A stretch of 64,000 nt of DNA from Blastococcus sp. HT6-4 (GCF_039679125.1 NZ_CP155551.1:3596001-3660000); one strand, 5' to 3'; numbered from the stretch's first letter, positions 53,437 through 63,821 are shown. Numbers and translations: made by a program. Notes: generated by a model from the letters alone, not told the origin.

Positions 53437-54642
53437 TCAGTGGTCGTGGTCGAAGGCGAACGCCGGGTCCACGACGCCGTCGGCCAGGTAGCGGGCCGCG
53501 GCCACCGCCCGCGCCCGGACCTCGGCCAGGTCGTCCCCGAGCGCGGTGACGTGTCCGAGCTTGCGGCCGGGCCGCTGGCCCTTGCCGTACCAGTGCAGCT
53601 TCACGTCGGGCCAGTGCGCCATGAGGTGGTGCATGCGCTCGTCGAGGGGCGGCCCCTGCCACCCCTCCGCCGCGGCCGCCCCGCCGAGGACGTTGGCCAT
53701 CACCACCACCGGGGCGGTCATCGCCGTGGAGCCGAGCGGGTAGTCGAGGACGGCCCGCAGGTGCTGCTCGAACTGGCTGGTGCGCGCGCCCTCGATCGTC
53801 CAGTGCCCCGAGTTGTGCGGGCGCATGGCCAGCTCGTTGACCAGCACGCCGTCCGCGGTCTGGAACAGCTCGACGGCGAGCATGCCGACGACACCGAGCC
53901 GGTCGGCGATGCGGACGGCGAGCTCCTGAGCCGCGGTGGCCAGCTCGTCGGGCAGCCCGGGGGCGGGGGCGAACACCTCGGCGCAGACGCCGTCGCGCTG
54001 CACCGTCTCCACCACCGGCCACACCGCCACCTGGCCGAACGGCGACCGGGCGACCTGCGCCGAGAGCTCGCGGACCATCGCCACCCGCTCCTCGGCCAGT
54101 AGCGTGCCGTGCCGCCCCACCAGCTCGGCCGCCTCCTCGGCGTCCCGGACGACGAAGACGCCCTTGCCGTCGTAGCCACCGCGCGGGGTCTTGAGCACCA
54201 CGGGCCAGCCGTGCGCCCCGGCGAAGGCGGCGACGTCGGCCGCCGTCCGGACCTCCGCCCAGGCCGGCTGCGGCTCCCCGGCCTCCGCGAGCGCGCGGCG
54301 CAGCACCAGCTTGTCCTGCGCGTGGACGAGTGCCTCCGGGCCGGGGGCGACGCGGGTGCCCTCCTCGACCAGTGTGCGCAGGTGCTCGGTGGGCACGTGC
54401 TCGTGGTCGAAGGTGACCACCGTGGCGCCGTCGGCCAGCGTCCGCAGGGCGTCCAGGTCGCGGTGGTCGCCGATCCGGACGTCGGCGGTCACGAGGGCCG
54501 CCGATTCGTCGGGACCGGCGGACAGCACCCGCAGCGACTGCCCCAGCGCGACCGCGGCCTGGTGGGTCATGCGGGCGAGCTGGCCACCTCCGACCACGGC
54601 GACGACGGGCAGACCGGTTCGCGGATCCAGGGCGGCAGGCAC
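53437..54642 (-). CDS. purK: N5-carboxyaminoimidazole ribonucleotide synthase
   Basis: ATP-grasp enzyme carboxylating AIR with bicarbonate. From GTG 54642 it has 401 residues. It has [23 protein letters not shown], the ATP-grasp loop [36 protein letters not shown] and KLHWYGKG. The GTG has TAGCCT eight bases upstream with no ribosome binding site. The longer open frame upstream has no family sequence. Operon with purE. Confidence 0.96.
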   Translation of the reverse strand: MPAALDPRTGLPVVAVVGGGQLARMTHQAAVALGQSLRVLSAGPDESAALVTADVRIGDHRDLDALRTLADGATVVTFDHEHVPTEHLRTLVEEGTRVAPGPEALVHAQDKLVLRRALAEAGEPQPAWAEVRTAADVAAFAGAHGWPVVLKTPRGGYDGKGVFVVRDAEEAAELVGRHGTLLAEERVAMVRELSAQVARSPFGQVAVWPVVETVQRDGVCAEVFAPAPGLPDELATAAQELAVRIADRLGVVGMLAVELFQTADGVLVNELAMRPHNSGHWTIEGARTSQFEQHLRAVLDYPLGSTAMTAPVVVMANVLGGAAAAEGWQGPPLDERMHHLMAHWPDVKLHWYGKGQRPGRKLGHVTALGDDLAEVRARAVAAARYLADGVVDPAFAFDHDH

Positions 54643-54650
54643 GATGTCGA

Positions 54651-54656
54651 AGGCTA
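54651..54656 (-). promoter_or_regulatory. Putative -10 element of purK-purE (TAGCCT)
   Basis: TAGCCT on the minus strand, eight bases before the purK GTG. Confidence 0.5.
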
Positions 54657-54712
54657 GCCGGACGCCCGGGCGTGGTGCCCCGCCGGCATCGGCAGCGCGG
54701 GGCAGCGAGCCA

Positions 54713-55348
54713 TCAGGCGGCGGAGCCGATCCGCAGGCGGGCCACCCACGGGTCCTCGCCCTTGTGCGGGGCCAGGCCCTGGCTCTCGATCTGCTCGAGC
54801 ACCGACAGCCCGCGATCGGCCAGCTCATCGGCGACCAGAGCCACCGGGAGGTACTGCCGGTAGTGCTCCCCGAAGACCTTGTCGGCGGCCGCGTCCTTGT
54901 CGGTGCGGAACTCGAGCCAGCCCTGGCCGCCGGCCGAGACGACCCGGGCCAGGAGCGTCCAGAGGTTGCCGCGCGCCTCGTCGGTGATGGCGTGCACCAG
55001 GAAGCGCGCGTAGAGGTTCCACCCGCGGCTCCAGTCGAGGCCGGCGGCGAAGCCGGCCACCGACCGCTCGTCGGACAGGTCGACGACGTGGAACCGCGCG
55101 CCCCAGCCCTCCTCCTCGGACCGCCGGCCGGCGGCTTCCACGGCGGCGGCGGCGTAGTCGATCCCGACGACCTCGTGGTCCTTCATGGCGAAGAAGCGGG
55201 CATCCCGGGCGGTACCGAAGCCGACGTCGATGATCGGCAGCTGGCCGTCCGTGCGCTCGGTGACCCAGCGGGCGAAGGTCGACTCCTCCAGGGGGACCCG
55301 CTCCGACGCGGGGCCGCTGTAGAAGGACTGCCAGTGGTCGTTGCGCAT
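54713..55348 (-). CDS. Class I SAM-dependent methyltransferase
   Basis: 211-residue cytosolic protein with a Rossmann-type methyltransferase fold. Motif I reads IIDVGFGTARDARFFA (Phe where Gly-Cys is usual), post-I Asp is in VVGIDYAAAAVEAA, and FHVVDLSDE gives motif II. A stretch LYARFLVHAITDEARGNL resembles thiopurine or small-molecule methyltransferases. The substrate is unknown. ATG 55348 has GGAG about ten bases upstream. It stands alone, with 211 bp upstream and 70 bp to purK. Confidence 0.82.
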   Translation of the reverse strand: MRNDHWQSFYSGPASERVPLEESTFARWVTERTDGQLPIIDVGFGTARDARFFAMKDHEVVGIDYAAAAVEAAGRRSEEEGWGARFHVVDLSDERSVAGFAAGLDWSRGWNLYARFLVHAITDEARGNLWTLLARVVSAGGQGWLEFRTDKDAAADKVFGEHYRQYLPVALVADELADRGLSVLEQIESQGLAPHKGEDPWVARLRIGSAA

Positions 55349-55559
55349 CGGTGCACTCTCCGCATCAGCTTTCGTGCCGCCACCCGCGAGATCGGGTACG
55401 GCGGGCGAGAGGCGTGGCGCTCCCTGGCCTCACCCTCCGGACACCGGGTGGGAGTTCTCCTTCACCGCGGCTACCCGCAACGTTACGTCACCGGACACCT
55501 GTAGGACGCCTTTTCGACCGTCTGCGTGTCGACTTGTCTACTCAGCGTGATCGCGAGGG

Positions 55560-58520
55560 TCAGCCGGCGAGTCGGGAACCGTTCCTGCCGGCGATGACCT
55601 CGAGCCGCGTGGGAATGCGGGTGCGCAGCTCCTCGAGGTGGCTGATCACACCCACCGTGCGCCCGCCGCGGCGGAGTTCGTCCAGCACCGTCATCACCGC
55701 ATCCAGCGCCTGCGCGTCGAGGGTGCCGAACCCCTCGTCGACGAACAGCGTGTCGATCCGGACGCCGCCGGTCTCCGCGGTGACCACATCGGCGAGCCCC
55801 AGCGCCAGTGCCAGCGACGCCATGAAGCTCTCACCCCCCGAGAGCGTCTTGGTCGGGCGCCGCATGCCCGTGTACTCGTCGAAGACGTCGAGCCCCAAGC
55901 CACCGCGGGCGCCGTGGCGGCCCTGGGCGTCGCTGTGCAGGAAGGTGTAGCGGCCCCCGGACATGTCCAGCAGCCGCCGGCTGGCCACCTCGGCCACCTG
56001 CTCCAGACGGGCGGCGAGGACGAAGGACTGCAGCCGCATGCGGCGCGCGTTCGCACCGCGGCCGTGAGCCAGGTCGGCGAGCGCGGTGACCTGGTCGGTC
56101 CAGTCGCGCAGCTCGGCCAGCTGCAGCTCCGCGGCGGTGACCCGCCCCACGAGATCGGCCAGCGCGGCCGTGCAGCGGCGCGCCTGCTGCAGCGCGGCGA
56201 CCGCATCCTCCCGCCGGCGGGTCCCGCCCGCGCAGCGGTCCTCCAGCGCGGCGATGTCGGGCCGGGGGGGCAGGTCGGCCAGCTCCGGGTCGGCCAGCCG
56301 GTCGCGCAGGAGCGCCCGGCGCTGGTCGTGCTCGTCGAGCTCCCGGTCCAGCCGGGCCAGCCGGCCGGGCTCGAGCAGGGCGTCCGCCGCGGCGAGGACG
56401 TCGTCGAAGCCGGCGGCCTCCGCCCGTTCCTCGGCCACCCGGCGGGCGCTGTCGGCGAGCGCGCGGGCGCGCAGCTCGTCGGTCTCCGCGGTGACGACGA
56501 GCTCGCACGCGTCCGCCACCGCGGTCAGCCGGGCGACCCGGTCGGCGAGCGCTGCATCCTCGCCCCGTGCGGTCGCCAGCCGAGCGGTCAGCTCCGCCAG
56601 CCCGGCCGCCCGGGCGTCGCGCTCGGCGCCCCGGGCGCGCCGGTCCTCGCGGTCGGCGGCCAGCCGGGTGACGGCCGCCTCCCGCTCGTCGGCCAGCCGC
56701 TGCAGCTCCGCCTCGGCGGCCGCCAGCCCGGCGGCCGGCTCCCCGGTGTCCCGGACCCGGGCGGTGAGCTCGGCGACCCGCTCCGCCTGCGCGGCCACGT
56801 CCAGGTCACCGGCGCGGGCACGCAGCCCGGCGAGCTCCCGCTCGGCCGCCTCGACCCGTGCGGCTGCTCCGGCGTGCGCGGCCTCCTCCGCGTCGGCGCG
56901 CGCCCGGGCGGCGTCCTCGTCGGCCGCCGTCACGCGTGCCCCGACGTGCGCCGCGGGACGGGGGTGCTCGGTCGCGCCGCAGACCGGGCAGTCCTCGCCG
57001 TCGGCGAGCCCGGCCGCGAGCTCGGCGGCCATCCCGTCGAGCCGCCGGCCGCGCAGGTCGAGCCAGTGCTCGCGGGCGTCCGCCCAGGCCTCCCGACGCG
57101 ACCTCGCGTCCTCCCGCAACCCGGTCAGCTGCCCGTCCAGCGCCTCGGCCGCCCGTCCGGCCGCCAGTGCGGCCGCCGCGGCGTCGAGGGCGGCACGCAG
57201 CGCCGGCAGCTCGGCGGCGGCGGCGCGCGCCCGCGCGACGCGGTCCTCCTGCTCGGCCAGCCGGCCGGGGAACCCGGCCACCGCCCGCTCCCCCGCCGCG
57301 CACCGCTCGGTCAGCTCGTCGACGTCCCGGTCCAGCGCGGCCAGCGACCGTTCGAGCGCAGCGGCGCGCTCGACCTCCGGCAGCAGCGCGCGGGCCTCGG
57401 CCGCCTGGTCGCGCAGCTCGCGGGCGACCGTCGTGCTCGCGTCCCGCCCCCCGGACACCGGCGTCCAGCCGGCGACCGCCGCCGTCAGCGCATCCGACGC
57501 CCGCTCGGCGGCCAGCGCGGCCGCCCCGGCGGACCGGAGGACGTCGCGCAGTGGTTCGGCCCGCCGGCCGGCGTCCCGCTCGGCGCGCACCGGTGTGAGG
57601 TCCGACTCCCGCTGCTCCAGGGCGGTCAGCCCGCGCACGGCCTGGTCGCGGCGGGTGTGCCGCTCCTCCAGGGCGCGGGCGGCGGCCAGCGCGGCGTCGA
57701 CCGTGGCCACCTCCGCCGCGGCGTCGTCGGCCTGCGTGGTCGCGGCCGCCAGCCGGCGGGCCGCCGTCGCGCGGACCTCCTCGACCCACGGGACCACGCG
57801 TGCGCCCGGCGCCGCCCCGGCCAGCTCGGGAGCCAGCTCCTCGGGGACCTCCACCTCGGCGATCTGGGCCACCCGCGCCAGCAGGGTGCTCAGCTGCGCC
57901 CGGTGGGCGGCCGTCCGCTCCCGGGCCGCGGCGCGCTCCTCGGCCAGCCAGTCCTCGGCGCGGGCGAACCGGTCGACGTCGAAGAGGGTGCGCAGGAGCT
58001 CCGCGCGGTGCTCCGGCTCGGCCCGCAGGAAGCGCGCGAAGTCGCCCTGTGGCAGCAGGACCACCTGGCAGAACTGGTGGACGTCGAGCCCGAGCCGGGT
58101 GCGCAGGTGCTCGGACCCCTCGTCGATGCGCGTGCTGACCGGCTCCCAGCCGCCGTCGGTGAGGCGGGAGAGCACCAGCTTCGCCTGCTCGGTCGCCCAG
58201 CCCTCGCCGCGCTTCTTCGGCCGCTGCTGCTCCGGCCGGCGGACGACGCGCAGCCGCTCGTCGCCGAGGGTGAGCTCGCAGGTGACCTCGGTCCGGGTGG
58301 CGGCGTCGGCGTGGTCGCTGCGCAGCCGTTTCTCCTCGCCGCGGGCACCGGGCACCCGCCCGTAGAGGGCGAAGACCACCGCGTCGAGCAGGGTGGTCTT
58401 GCCCGCGCCGGTCGGGCCCCACAACAGGAAGAGCCCGTCCCGGCCGACCTCGTCCAGGTCGACCGCCACGGTGTCGGCGAAGGGCCCGAAGGCGGTGACC
58501 GACAGGTGGTGCAGCCTCAT
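55560..58520 (-). CDS. sbcC: Exonuclease SbcC (SMC-like ATPase)
   Basis: 986-residue partner of SbcD in the Mre11/Rad50-type complex that processes DNA ends and hairpins. Walker A GPTGAGKTTLLDAV is near the N-terminus. Long coiled coils flank a zinc hook EDCPVCGATEHP near mid-protein. The C-terminus has signature LSGGESF and Walker B FVDEGFGTLD. Length is typical for actinobacteria. ATG 58520 overlaps the sbcD stop (ATGA). Confidence 0.96.
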   Translation of the reverse strand: MRLHHLSVTAFGPFADTVAVDLDEVGRDGLFLLWGPTGAGKTTLLDAVVFALYGRVPGARGEEKRLRSDHADAATRTEVTCELTLGDERLRVVRRPEQQRPKKRGEGWATEQAKLVLSRLTDGGWEPVSTRIDEGSEHLRTRLGLDVHQFCQVVLLPQGDFARFLRAEPEHRAELLRTLFDVDRFARAEDWLAEERAAARERTAAHRAQLSTLLARVAQIAEVEVPEELAPELAGAAPGARVVPWVEEVRATAARRLAAATTQADDAAAEVATVDAALAAARALEERHTRRDQAVRGLTALEQRESDLTPVRAERDAGRRAEPLRDVLRSAGAAALAAERASDALTAAVAGWTPVSGGRDASTTVARELRDQAAEARALLPEVERAAALERSLAALDRDVDELTERCAAGERAVAGFPGRLAEQEDRVARARAAAAELPALRAALDAAAAALAAGRAAEALDGQLTGLREDARSRREAWADAREHWLDLRGRRLDGMAAELAAGLADGEDCPVCGATEHPRPAAHVGARVTAADEDAARARADAEEAAHAGAAARVEAAERELAGLRARAGDLDVAAQAERVAELTARVRDTGEPAAGLAAAEAELQRLADEREAAVTRLAADREDRRARGAERDARAAGLAELTARLATARGEDAALADRVARLTAVADACELVVTAETDELRARALADSARRVAEERAEAAGFDDVLAAADALLEPGRLARLDRELDEHDQRRALLRDRLADPELADLPPRPDIAALEDRCAGGTRRREDAVAALQQARRCTAALADLVGRVTAAELQLAELRDWTDQVTALADLAHGRGANARRMRLQSFVLAARLEQVAEVASRRLLDMSGGRYTFLHSDAQGRHGARGGLGLDVFDEYTGMRRPTKTLSGGESFMASLALALGLADVVTAETGGVRIDTLFVDEGFGTLDAQALDAVMTVLDELRRGGRTVGVISHLEELRTRIPTRLEVIAGRNGSRLAG

Positions 58521-59665
58521 CGCGCCGCCTCGGCGCGATCGGCGGCACCGAGGGCCCGGGCGAGCAGTTCCCGTTCGGCCGGGCTGGCCGGCACCCCGCG
58601 CACGTGGCTGACGAACTCCCCCGCGACGTCCAGGGCGCTGCGCCCCCGCATGCGTTCCTGGTAGCTCCCCGCCTCGGCCGTCGCCCCGGCACCGGCCCAG
58701 TCCAGGTGCACGCAGAAGGGGAACCGGGCCTGCAGCCGGCGCATGGGATCGGCCGGGCGGACCGGATCGGTGAGCCGCGCGGAGACGAAGTGCTCCTCGG
58801 CCGCGGCGTGGGCGGGGTCGGCGAGCAGTTCGTCGAGGGTGCCGGTGAGCACGCTGAGCGCACGCGGGGTGGGCAGCGGCAGGGCGCGCACCCCGGCCAG
58901 TCCGCCGGCGTCCAGATCGACCAGCCAGGCCTGCTTCTGCTGGCCCGCCTCGCCGAAGGAGTAGGCCAGCGGCGACCCGCTGTAGCGCAACCGCGGGCTG
59001 AGCGTCTGGGGACGGTGCAGGTGCCCGAGCGCCACGTAGTCGACGCCGTCGAAGATCCGGCCGGGCACCAGGTCGACCCCGCCGACGCAGATGTCGCGCT
59101 CGCTGTCGCTGGCCACCCCGCCGCCGACGAAGGCGTGCGCCAGCACCACCGAGCGCGCCCCCGGCCGGAGGAAGAGGTCGGCCCGTACCCGGTCCATCGC
59201 CTCCTGCAGCACCGCCTCGTGCCCGCGCGCCCCGGGGACGGCGAGCTCGTGCCGGGCCACCTCGGGCTCCAGGAACGGGATGCCGTAGATCGCCACCTCG
59301 CCGTGCTCGTCGGCCAGCAGCACGGGCTCGTCCAGACGCGCGGTCACCGCCCGGACGTGCAGCCCGGCGGCGCTGAGCAGGCCCGAGAAGGTGCCCAGCC
59401 GGCGGGCGGAGTCGTGGTTGCCCGGCGTGAGGACGACGCGGGCGCCGGTGGCCAGCAGCCGCCCGATCACCCGGTCGAGGACGCCGGTCGCGTCCGCGGA
59501 CGGGACCGCCCGGTCGTAGACGTCGCCGGCCACGACCACGACGTCGACCCGTTCCTCGGCGACCACCGCGGCCAGCCCGCCGAGCACCGCCTCCTGCTCG
59601 GCCAGCAGGTCGGTGCCGTGCAGGGTGCGGCCGATGTGCCAGTCGGAGGTGTGCAGCAGCCGCAT
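58517..59665 (-). CDS. sbcD: Exonuclease subunit SbcD
   Basis: Mre11-type nuclease of 382 residues, acting with SbcC. The phosphoesterase motifs are HTSDWHIGRTL, AGDVYDRAVP, LTPGNHDSA and LAHAF, followed by LGHLHRPQ. Length is normal. ATG 59665 has TACGTT eight bases upstream. Upstream partner of sbcC. Confidence 0.96.
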   Translation of the reverse strand: MRLLHTSDWHIGRTLHGTDLLAEQEAVLGGLAAVVAEERVDVVVVAGDVYDRAVPSADATGVLDRVIGRLLATGARVVLTPGNHDSARRLGTFSGLLSAAGLHVRAVTARLDEPVLLADEHGEVAIYGIPFLEPEVARHELAVPGARGHEAVLQEAMDRVRADLFLRPGARSVVLAHAFVGGGVASDSERDICVGGVDLVPGRIFDGVDYVALGHLHRPQTLSPRLRYSGSPLAYSFGEAGQQKQAWLVDLDAGGLAGVRALPLPTPRALSVLTGTLDELLADPAHAAAEEHFVSARLTDPVRPADPMRRLQARFPFCVHLDWAGAGATAEAGSYQERMRGRSALDVAGEFVSHVRGVPASPAERELLARALGAADRAEAAR

Positions 59666-59673
59666 GAGCGCAG

Positions 59674-59679
59674 AACGTA
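59674..59679 (-). promoter_or_regulatory. Putative -10 element of sbcDC (TACGTT)
   Basis: TACGTT on the minus strand, eight bases before the sbcD ATG, no clear ribosome binding site between. Confidence 0.5.
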
Positions 59680-59746
59680 GGGAGGGGGTACGACAGAACC
59701 GCTCAGGCGCGCCGTGACGGACCCGTCACATGCGGTCCCGCGACGG

Positions 59747-60319
59747 TCAGAGGACCGCCGTCGAGTACCAGCCGCCGGGCGCGGAGCCGTCGTCGCCGCG
59801 CATGTAGCCGGCGTTCTCCTGCGCCCGCCGGTCGGCGTCCTCCTCGATCATGTGGTTGAGCAGCTGCTGCACGCCGTCGCTGTCGGGGATCCGCCGCAGC
59901 ACGGTCGCGCCGCTGTCGCCGGCGGTCTCGATCGTGACCGTGCCCGACCCGACGACCCGCTCCCACAGCGTCTGGGTGTAGGAGACGTCGGTGATCCGCG
60001 ACAGCCCGAGGTCGCGGCCCCGGCGGGCGAGGATCCCCTCGCGGAAGAGCAGCCGGTGGGTGGTGACGACGTAGTGCGTCGACCGCCAGCGCAGCAGCGG
60101 GACGACGACGAGCACCAGCAGCACCAGCGCCGCCACCAGGACGAGCCCGAGCCGGATCATCCCCTGCTGCGGGCCGGCCGGCACGAGGGCGGCCCCGAAG
60201 GAGACGCCACCCACGACCAGCAGGAGGACGACGACCGGTCGCAGGACCGTCAGCCAGTGCGGGTGCAGGTGGCGTACGACCTCTTCGTCATCGGCGAGCA
60301 GCTTGTCCGGGTAGGGCAC
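59747..60319 (-). CDS. PH-domain (bPH2) membrane protein
   Basis: 190 residues. A short cytosolic start (DKLLADDEEVVRHLHPHW) is followed by two membrane segments (about 26-46 and 56-76). A bacterial PH-like domain comes next (about 80-150), with THYVVTTHRLLFREGILARR and ISRITDVSY-type sequence, then a hydrophilic tail. Function of the family is unknown. GTG 60319 follows a CATCCT hexamer by six bases. It lies downstream of birA on the same strand; a homologue near birA is also seen in mycobacteria. Confidence 0.87.
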   Translation of the reverse strand: MPYPDKLLADDEEVVRHLHPHWLTVLRPVVVLLLVVGGVSFGAALVPAGPQQGMIRLGLVLVAALVLLVLVVVPLLRWRSTHYVVTTHRLLFREGILARRGRDLGLSRITDVSYTQTLWERVVGSGTVTIETAGDSGATVLRRIPDSDGVQQLLNHMIEEDADRRAQENAGYMRGDDGSAPGGWYSTAVL

Positions 60320-60350
60320 CCCGCCAGGATGACGCAGGCGACCTGCTCCG

Positions 60351-61193
60351 TCAGCGCTCCCCGGCGCGTGTCCGGACGTGTCGGACGTCGCCGCTGGCCA
60401 GCTCCACGGTCCCCTCCGGCCCGTCGACGACCAGCCGGCCGTCCCAGTCGATCGCCCGCGCCGTCCCCACCAGCGCCGAGCCGTCGGGGAGCGTCACCTC
60501 CACGGTGCTGCCGATCGTCGACGACCAGGCCAGGTAGTCCCGCGCGAGCCGGGAGACCACCGGGTCACCCATCGCCTCGACCCAGCCCCGGTACCGCCGC
60601 TCGACCGCCCGCAGGAAGGCCAGCAGCACCGGGCCCCGGTCGACCGTCGCGCCGGTGACGACCGACAGCGAGGTGCCGGTGTCCGGCAGCTCGGCGGCCG
60701 TCGTCGACACGTTGAGCCCGACCCCCACGACGACAGCGCCGCCGGCGCTCTGGGCCAGGATCCCGGCCAGCTTGCGCCCGTCCCGGGCCAGCAGGTCGTT
60801 GGGCCACTTCACGGAGGCCAGGACGCCGGTGACCTCGCGCACCGACTCGGCCAGCGCCACCCCGGTCAGCAGCGGCAGCCATCCGCGCCGGGCGGAGGGC
60901 ACGTCGGGACGGAGCAGGAACGACACCGTGATCCCGGCCCGCGGCGGGGACGTCCAGACCCGGTCCAGCCGCCCGCGCCCGGTCACCTGGTGCTCGGCCA
61001 CCAGCACCGTGCCCTCCGGGGCGTCGTCGCGGCCGGCCCGCTCCACCAGCTCGGCGTTCGTGGAACCGAGCTCGGGCGCCACCTCCACCGACCGCCACAG
61101 GTCGCTGTCGCGGGTGAGCGCCGCCTCCAGGGCGGCGGCGTCGAGTCGGGGACGGTCCAGATCCGACCATCGGGACGAGGGCGTGTCGGGCAC
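60351..61193 (-). CDS. birA: Biotin--[acetyl-CoA-carboxylase] ligase
   Basis: Attaches biotin to the carrier domain of acyl-CoA carboxylases. The 280-residue protein has GSTNAELVERA, the biotinyl-AMP loop GRGRLDRVW, VKWPNDLL and VVVGVGLNV. No N-terminal DNA-binding domain is present, so it is the non-repressor type. The start GTG 61193 is six bases after TAGCGT, and an AAAGGA abuts the GTG too closely to act as a ribosome binding site. It is divergent from accD5, its functional partner, as in mycobacteria. Confidence 0.95.
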   Translation of the reverse strand: MPDTPSSRWSDLDRPRLDAAALEAALTRDSDLWRSVEVAPELGSTNAELVERAGRDDAPEGTVLVAEHQVTGRGRLDRVWTSPPRAGITVSFLLRPDVPSARRGWLPLLTGVALAESVREVTGVLASVKWPNDLLARDGRKLAGILAQSAGGAVVVGVGLNVSTTAAELPDTGTSLSVVTGATVDRGPVLLAFLRAVERRYRGWVEAMGDPVVSRLARDYLAWSSTIGSTVEVTLPDGSALVGTARAIDWDGRLVVDGPEGTVELASGDVRHVRTRAGER

Positions 61194-61199
61194 TCCTTT

Positions 61200-61205
61200 A
61201 CGCTA
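61200..61205 (-). promoter_or_regulatory. Putative -10 element of birA (TAGCGT)
   Basis: TAGCGT on the minus strand, six bases before the birA GTG, the spacing expected for a leaderless mRNA. Confidence 0.55.
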
Positions 61206-61293
61206 CGGCCCGTGACCGGGTCCCCGGGTCACGCCTGAGCGCAGCCGTGCCGCACCGCCGCGGCCGACCAGCCCCACCGAGGAGACCGCCCGC

Positions 61294-62922
61294 GTGAGCG
61301 CCGCCGAACTCGAGAACGCCGGGGAGCACGTCCCCGACGACGTCGACATCCACACGACCGCCGGGAAGCTCGCCGACTTCCGGCGGCGCGTCGAGGAAGC
61401 CGTCCACGCCGGCTCGGAGCGTGCCGTCGAGAAGCAGCACGCCGCGGGGAAGATGACCGCCCGCGAGCGGATCGAGGCCCTGCTCGACCCGGGCTCGTTC
61501 ACCGAGTTCGACGAGTTCGCCCGGCACCGCTCCACCAACTTCGGCATGGCCGCCAAGCGCCCCTTCGGGGACGGCGTCGTCACCGGGTACGGCACGGTCG
61601 ACGGCCGGCCGATCGCGATCTTCTCCCAGGACGTCACCGTCTTCGGCGGCAGCCTCGGAGAGGTGTACGGCGAGAAGATCGTCAAGGTCCAGGACTTCGC
61701 CATCGCGAACGGCTGCCCCCTCGTCGGCATCAACGAAGGTGGCGGCGCGCGGATCCAGGAGGGCGTGGTCTCCCTCGGCCTGTACGGGGAGATCTTCCGG
61801 CGCAACGTGCACGCCTCCGGCGTGATCCCGCAGATCTCCCTGGTCATGGGGGCGGCCGCGGGCGGACACGTCTACTCCCCCGCCCTCACCGACTTCATCG
61901 TGATGGTCGACAAGACCAGCCAGATGTTCATCACCGGACCCGACGTCGTGAAGACGGTCACCGGCGAGGACGTCACGCTCGAGGAGCTCGGCGGCGCACG
62001 GACGCACAACACCAAGTCCGGGGTCGCGCACTACCTGGCCGAGGACGAGACCGACGCGCTCGACTACGTCAAGGCGCTGCTGTCCTACCTGCCGAGCAAC
62101 AACCTGGACCCGCTGCCGGCGCTCGACGTGCCCCCGGCCGACGTCGTGCTGCCCGGCGCCCTCACCGACTCCGACCTCGAGCTCGACACGTTCATCCCCG
62201 ACTCGCCGAACACGCCCTACGACATGCACGCCGTCATCGAGCACGTGCTCGACGACGGCGAGTTCCTCGAGGTGCAGCCGCTGTTCGCGCCGAACATCCT
62301 GATCGGCTACGGCCGCGTCGAGGGGCGGCCGGTCGGCGTCGTGGCCAACCAGCCGACCCAGTTCGCCGGCACGCTGGACATCGACGCCAGCGAGAAGGCC
62401 GCCCGGTTCGTGCGCACCTGCGACGCCTTCAACATCCCGGTGCTCACGTTCGTCGACGTCCCCGGCTTCCTCCCGGGCACCTCCCAGGAGTGGGAGGGCA
62501 TCATCCGCCGCGGCGCCAAGCTCATCTACGCCTACGCCGAGGCCACCGTCCCGAAGGTCACCGTCATCACCCGCAAGGCCTACGGCGGCGCCTACGACGT
62601 CATGGGCTCCAAGCACCTGGGCGCGGACGTGAACCTGGCCTGGCCGACCGCGCAGATCGCCGTCGTCGGGGCGCAGGGCGCGGTCGGCATCCTCTACCGC
62701 AAGGAGCTCGCCGCCGCCGACGACCCGGAGGCCCGCCGGGCGGAGCTGATCGCGGAGTACGAGGACACCCTCGCCAACCCCTACATCGCCGCCGACCGCG
62801 GGTACGTCGACGCGGTCATCCCGCCGTCGCAGACCCGCGTGCAGGTGACCAAGGCGCTGCGGGTGCTGGCGAACAAGCGCCAGACCCTGCCGCCCAAGAA
62901 GCACGGGAACATCCCGCTGTGA
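61294..62922 (+). CDS. accD5: Propionyl/acyl-CoA carboxylase beta subunit AccD5
   Basis: Carboxyltransferase subunit that makes methylmalonyl-CoA (or malonyl-CoA) with a biotinylated alpha subunit encoded elsewhere. The 542 residues include the family features [62 protein letters not shown] and [15 protein letters not shown] 61294 has GAGGAGA upstream. It overlaps accE (GTGA) and heads the operon accD5-accE-maf, as in mycobacteria. Confidence 0.96.
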   Translation: MSAAELENAGEHVPDDVDIHTTAGKLADFRRRVEEAVHAGSERAVEKQHAAGKMTARERIEALLDPGSFTEFDEFARHRSTNFGMAAKRPFGDGVVTGYGTVDGRPIAIFSQDVTVFGGSLGEVYGEKIVKVQDFAIANGCPLVGINEGGGARIQEGVVSLGLYGEIFRRNVHASGVIPQISLVMGAAAGGHVYSPALTDFIVMVDKTSQMFITGPDVVKTVTGEDVTLEELGGARTHNTKSGVAHYLAEDETDALDYVKALLSYLPSNNLDPLPALDVPPADVVLPGALTDSDLELDTFIPDSPNTPYDMHAVIEHVLDDGEFLEVQPLFAPNILIGYGRVEGRPVGVVANQPTQFAGTLDIDASEKAARFVRTCDAFNIPVLTFVDVPGFLPGTSQEWEGIIRRGAKLIYAYAEATVPKVTVITRKAYGGAYDVMGSKHLGADVNLAWPTAQIAVVGAQGAVGILYRKELAAADDPEARRAELIAEYEDTLANPYIAADRGYVDAVIPPSQTRVQVTKALRVLANKRQTLPPKKHGNIPL

Positions 62923-63134
62923 GCGAGGACGTCCGTCCGCTGCTGCGCGTCGTCAGGGGCGAGCCGACGGCCGAGGAGCTCGCGGCGCTGACCGTCGTCG
63001 TCGCCACGATGTCGCAGCGCCGCACCCGCCGCCGCCCCACGCCGGTCGGCGCCTGGGCGTCCTACGGCGACGCGCACCGGGGTGCCCTCCGCACCGGCCC
63101 CGGTGGCTGGCGGGCCGCGGGGCGGTTCGCGTGA
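62919..63134 (+). CDS. accE: Acyl-CoA carboxylase epsilon subunit AccE
   Basis: Small actinobacterial stimulatory subunit of AccD5-type carboxylase. The 71 residues begin at GTG 62919, overlapping the accD5 stop. The family core [20 protein letters not shown] is present, followed by a basic, Pro/Gly-rich tail with W50-type aromatic residues. It overlaps maf at the 3' end (GTGA). Confidence 0.92.
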   Translation: MSEDVRPLLRVVRGEPTAEELAALTVVVATMSQRRTRRRPTPVGAWASYGDAHRGALRTGPGGWRAAGRFA

Positions 63135-63739
63135 CCGCGCACCGCCGGCTGGTGCTGGCCTCGGCGTCGCCGGCCCGGCTCTCCCTGCTCCGCCAGGCCG
63201 GCCTCTCGCCCGAGGTCGTGGTCAGCGACGTGGACGAGTCGGCCCACTCCGCACCGCGCGTCGCCGAGACGGTCGCCCTGCTGGCCGCCGCCAAGGCCGC
63301 GGACGTCGCCAAGCGGGAGACCGACGCCCTGGTCATCGGCGCGGACTCGCTGCTGGAGTTCGGCGGGAAGCCGCAGGGCAAGCCGGCCGACGCCGCCGAG
63401 GCCCGCGATCGATGGCGTCGGATGGCCGGGCGCTCGGGCGTCCTGCACACCGGGCAGGCGCTGTTCGACGTCCGGGACGGCGCGGTGGTCAGCCGGGACA
63501 TCGCGGTGGCCTCCACCGTCGTCTACTTCGCCACGCCCACACCGCCGGAGGTGGAGGCCTACCTCGCCACGGGTGAGCCGCTGGCCGTGGCGGGCGCGTT
63601 CACCCTCGACGGGCTCGGTGCGCCCTTCGTGCGCCGCGTCGAGGGCGACCCGGCCGCCGTGGTGGGGCTCTCGCTGACGGTCCTCCGGACCCAGCTGGGC
63701 AAGCGCGGGCTCGCCATCACCGAGCTCTGGCGCCGCTGA
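63131..63739 (+). CDS. maf: Maf-type nucleotide pyrophosphatase
   Basis: House-cleaning enzyme hydrolysing non-canonical or dTTP/UTP-type nucleotides. 202 residues with LASASPARLSLLRQAG, GADSLLEFGGKPQGKP, WRRMAGRSGVLHTG and DGLGAPFVRRVEGD. GTG 63131 overlaps the accE stop. Position after accE matches mycobacterial Rv3282. Confidence 0.95.
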   Translation: MTAHRRLVLASASPARLSLLRQAGLSPEVVVSDVDESAHSAPRVAETVALLAAAKAADVAKRETDALVIGADSLLEFGGKPQGKPADAAEARDRWRRMAGRSGVLHTGQALFDVRDGAVVSRDIAVASTVVYFATPTPPEVEAYLATGEPLAVAGAFTLDGLGAPFVRRVEGDPAAVVGLSLTVLRTQLGKRGLAITELWRR

Positions 63740-63750
63740 ACGACGGGGCG

Positions 63751-63784
63751 CCCGGGACCGCTGTGACTGCTGAGCCGTCCCGGG
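63751..63784 (+). terminator. Hairpin after maf
   Basis: Arms CCCGGGAC (63751-63758) and GTCCCGGG (63777-63784) with an 18-nt loop start 12 bases beyond the maf stop and probably close the accD5-accE-maf operon. Confidence 0.5.
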
Positions 63785-63821
63785 TGGCCTGCACGGCCAA
63801 AGCCAGGTACTCATAGTAGCC

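Noticed and set aside
55349-55559. RNA gene in the gap before sbcC
   Set aside because: No tRNA-like or other recognisable RNA fold seen; it is most simply the promoter region of the methyltransferase gene.
63809-63818. TACTCATAGTA-like sequence near the sulfotransferase start, resembling the BlaI dyads
   Set aside because: The arms are not separated by seven bases, so it does not fit the operator pattern.
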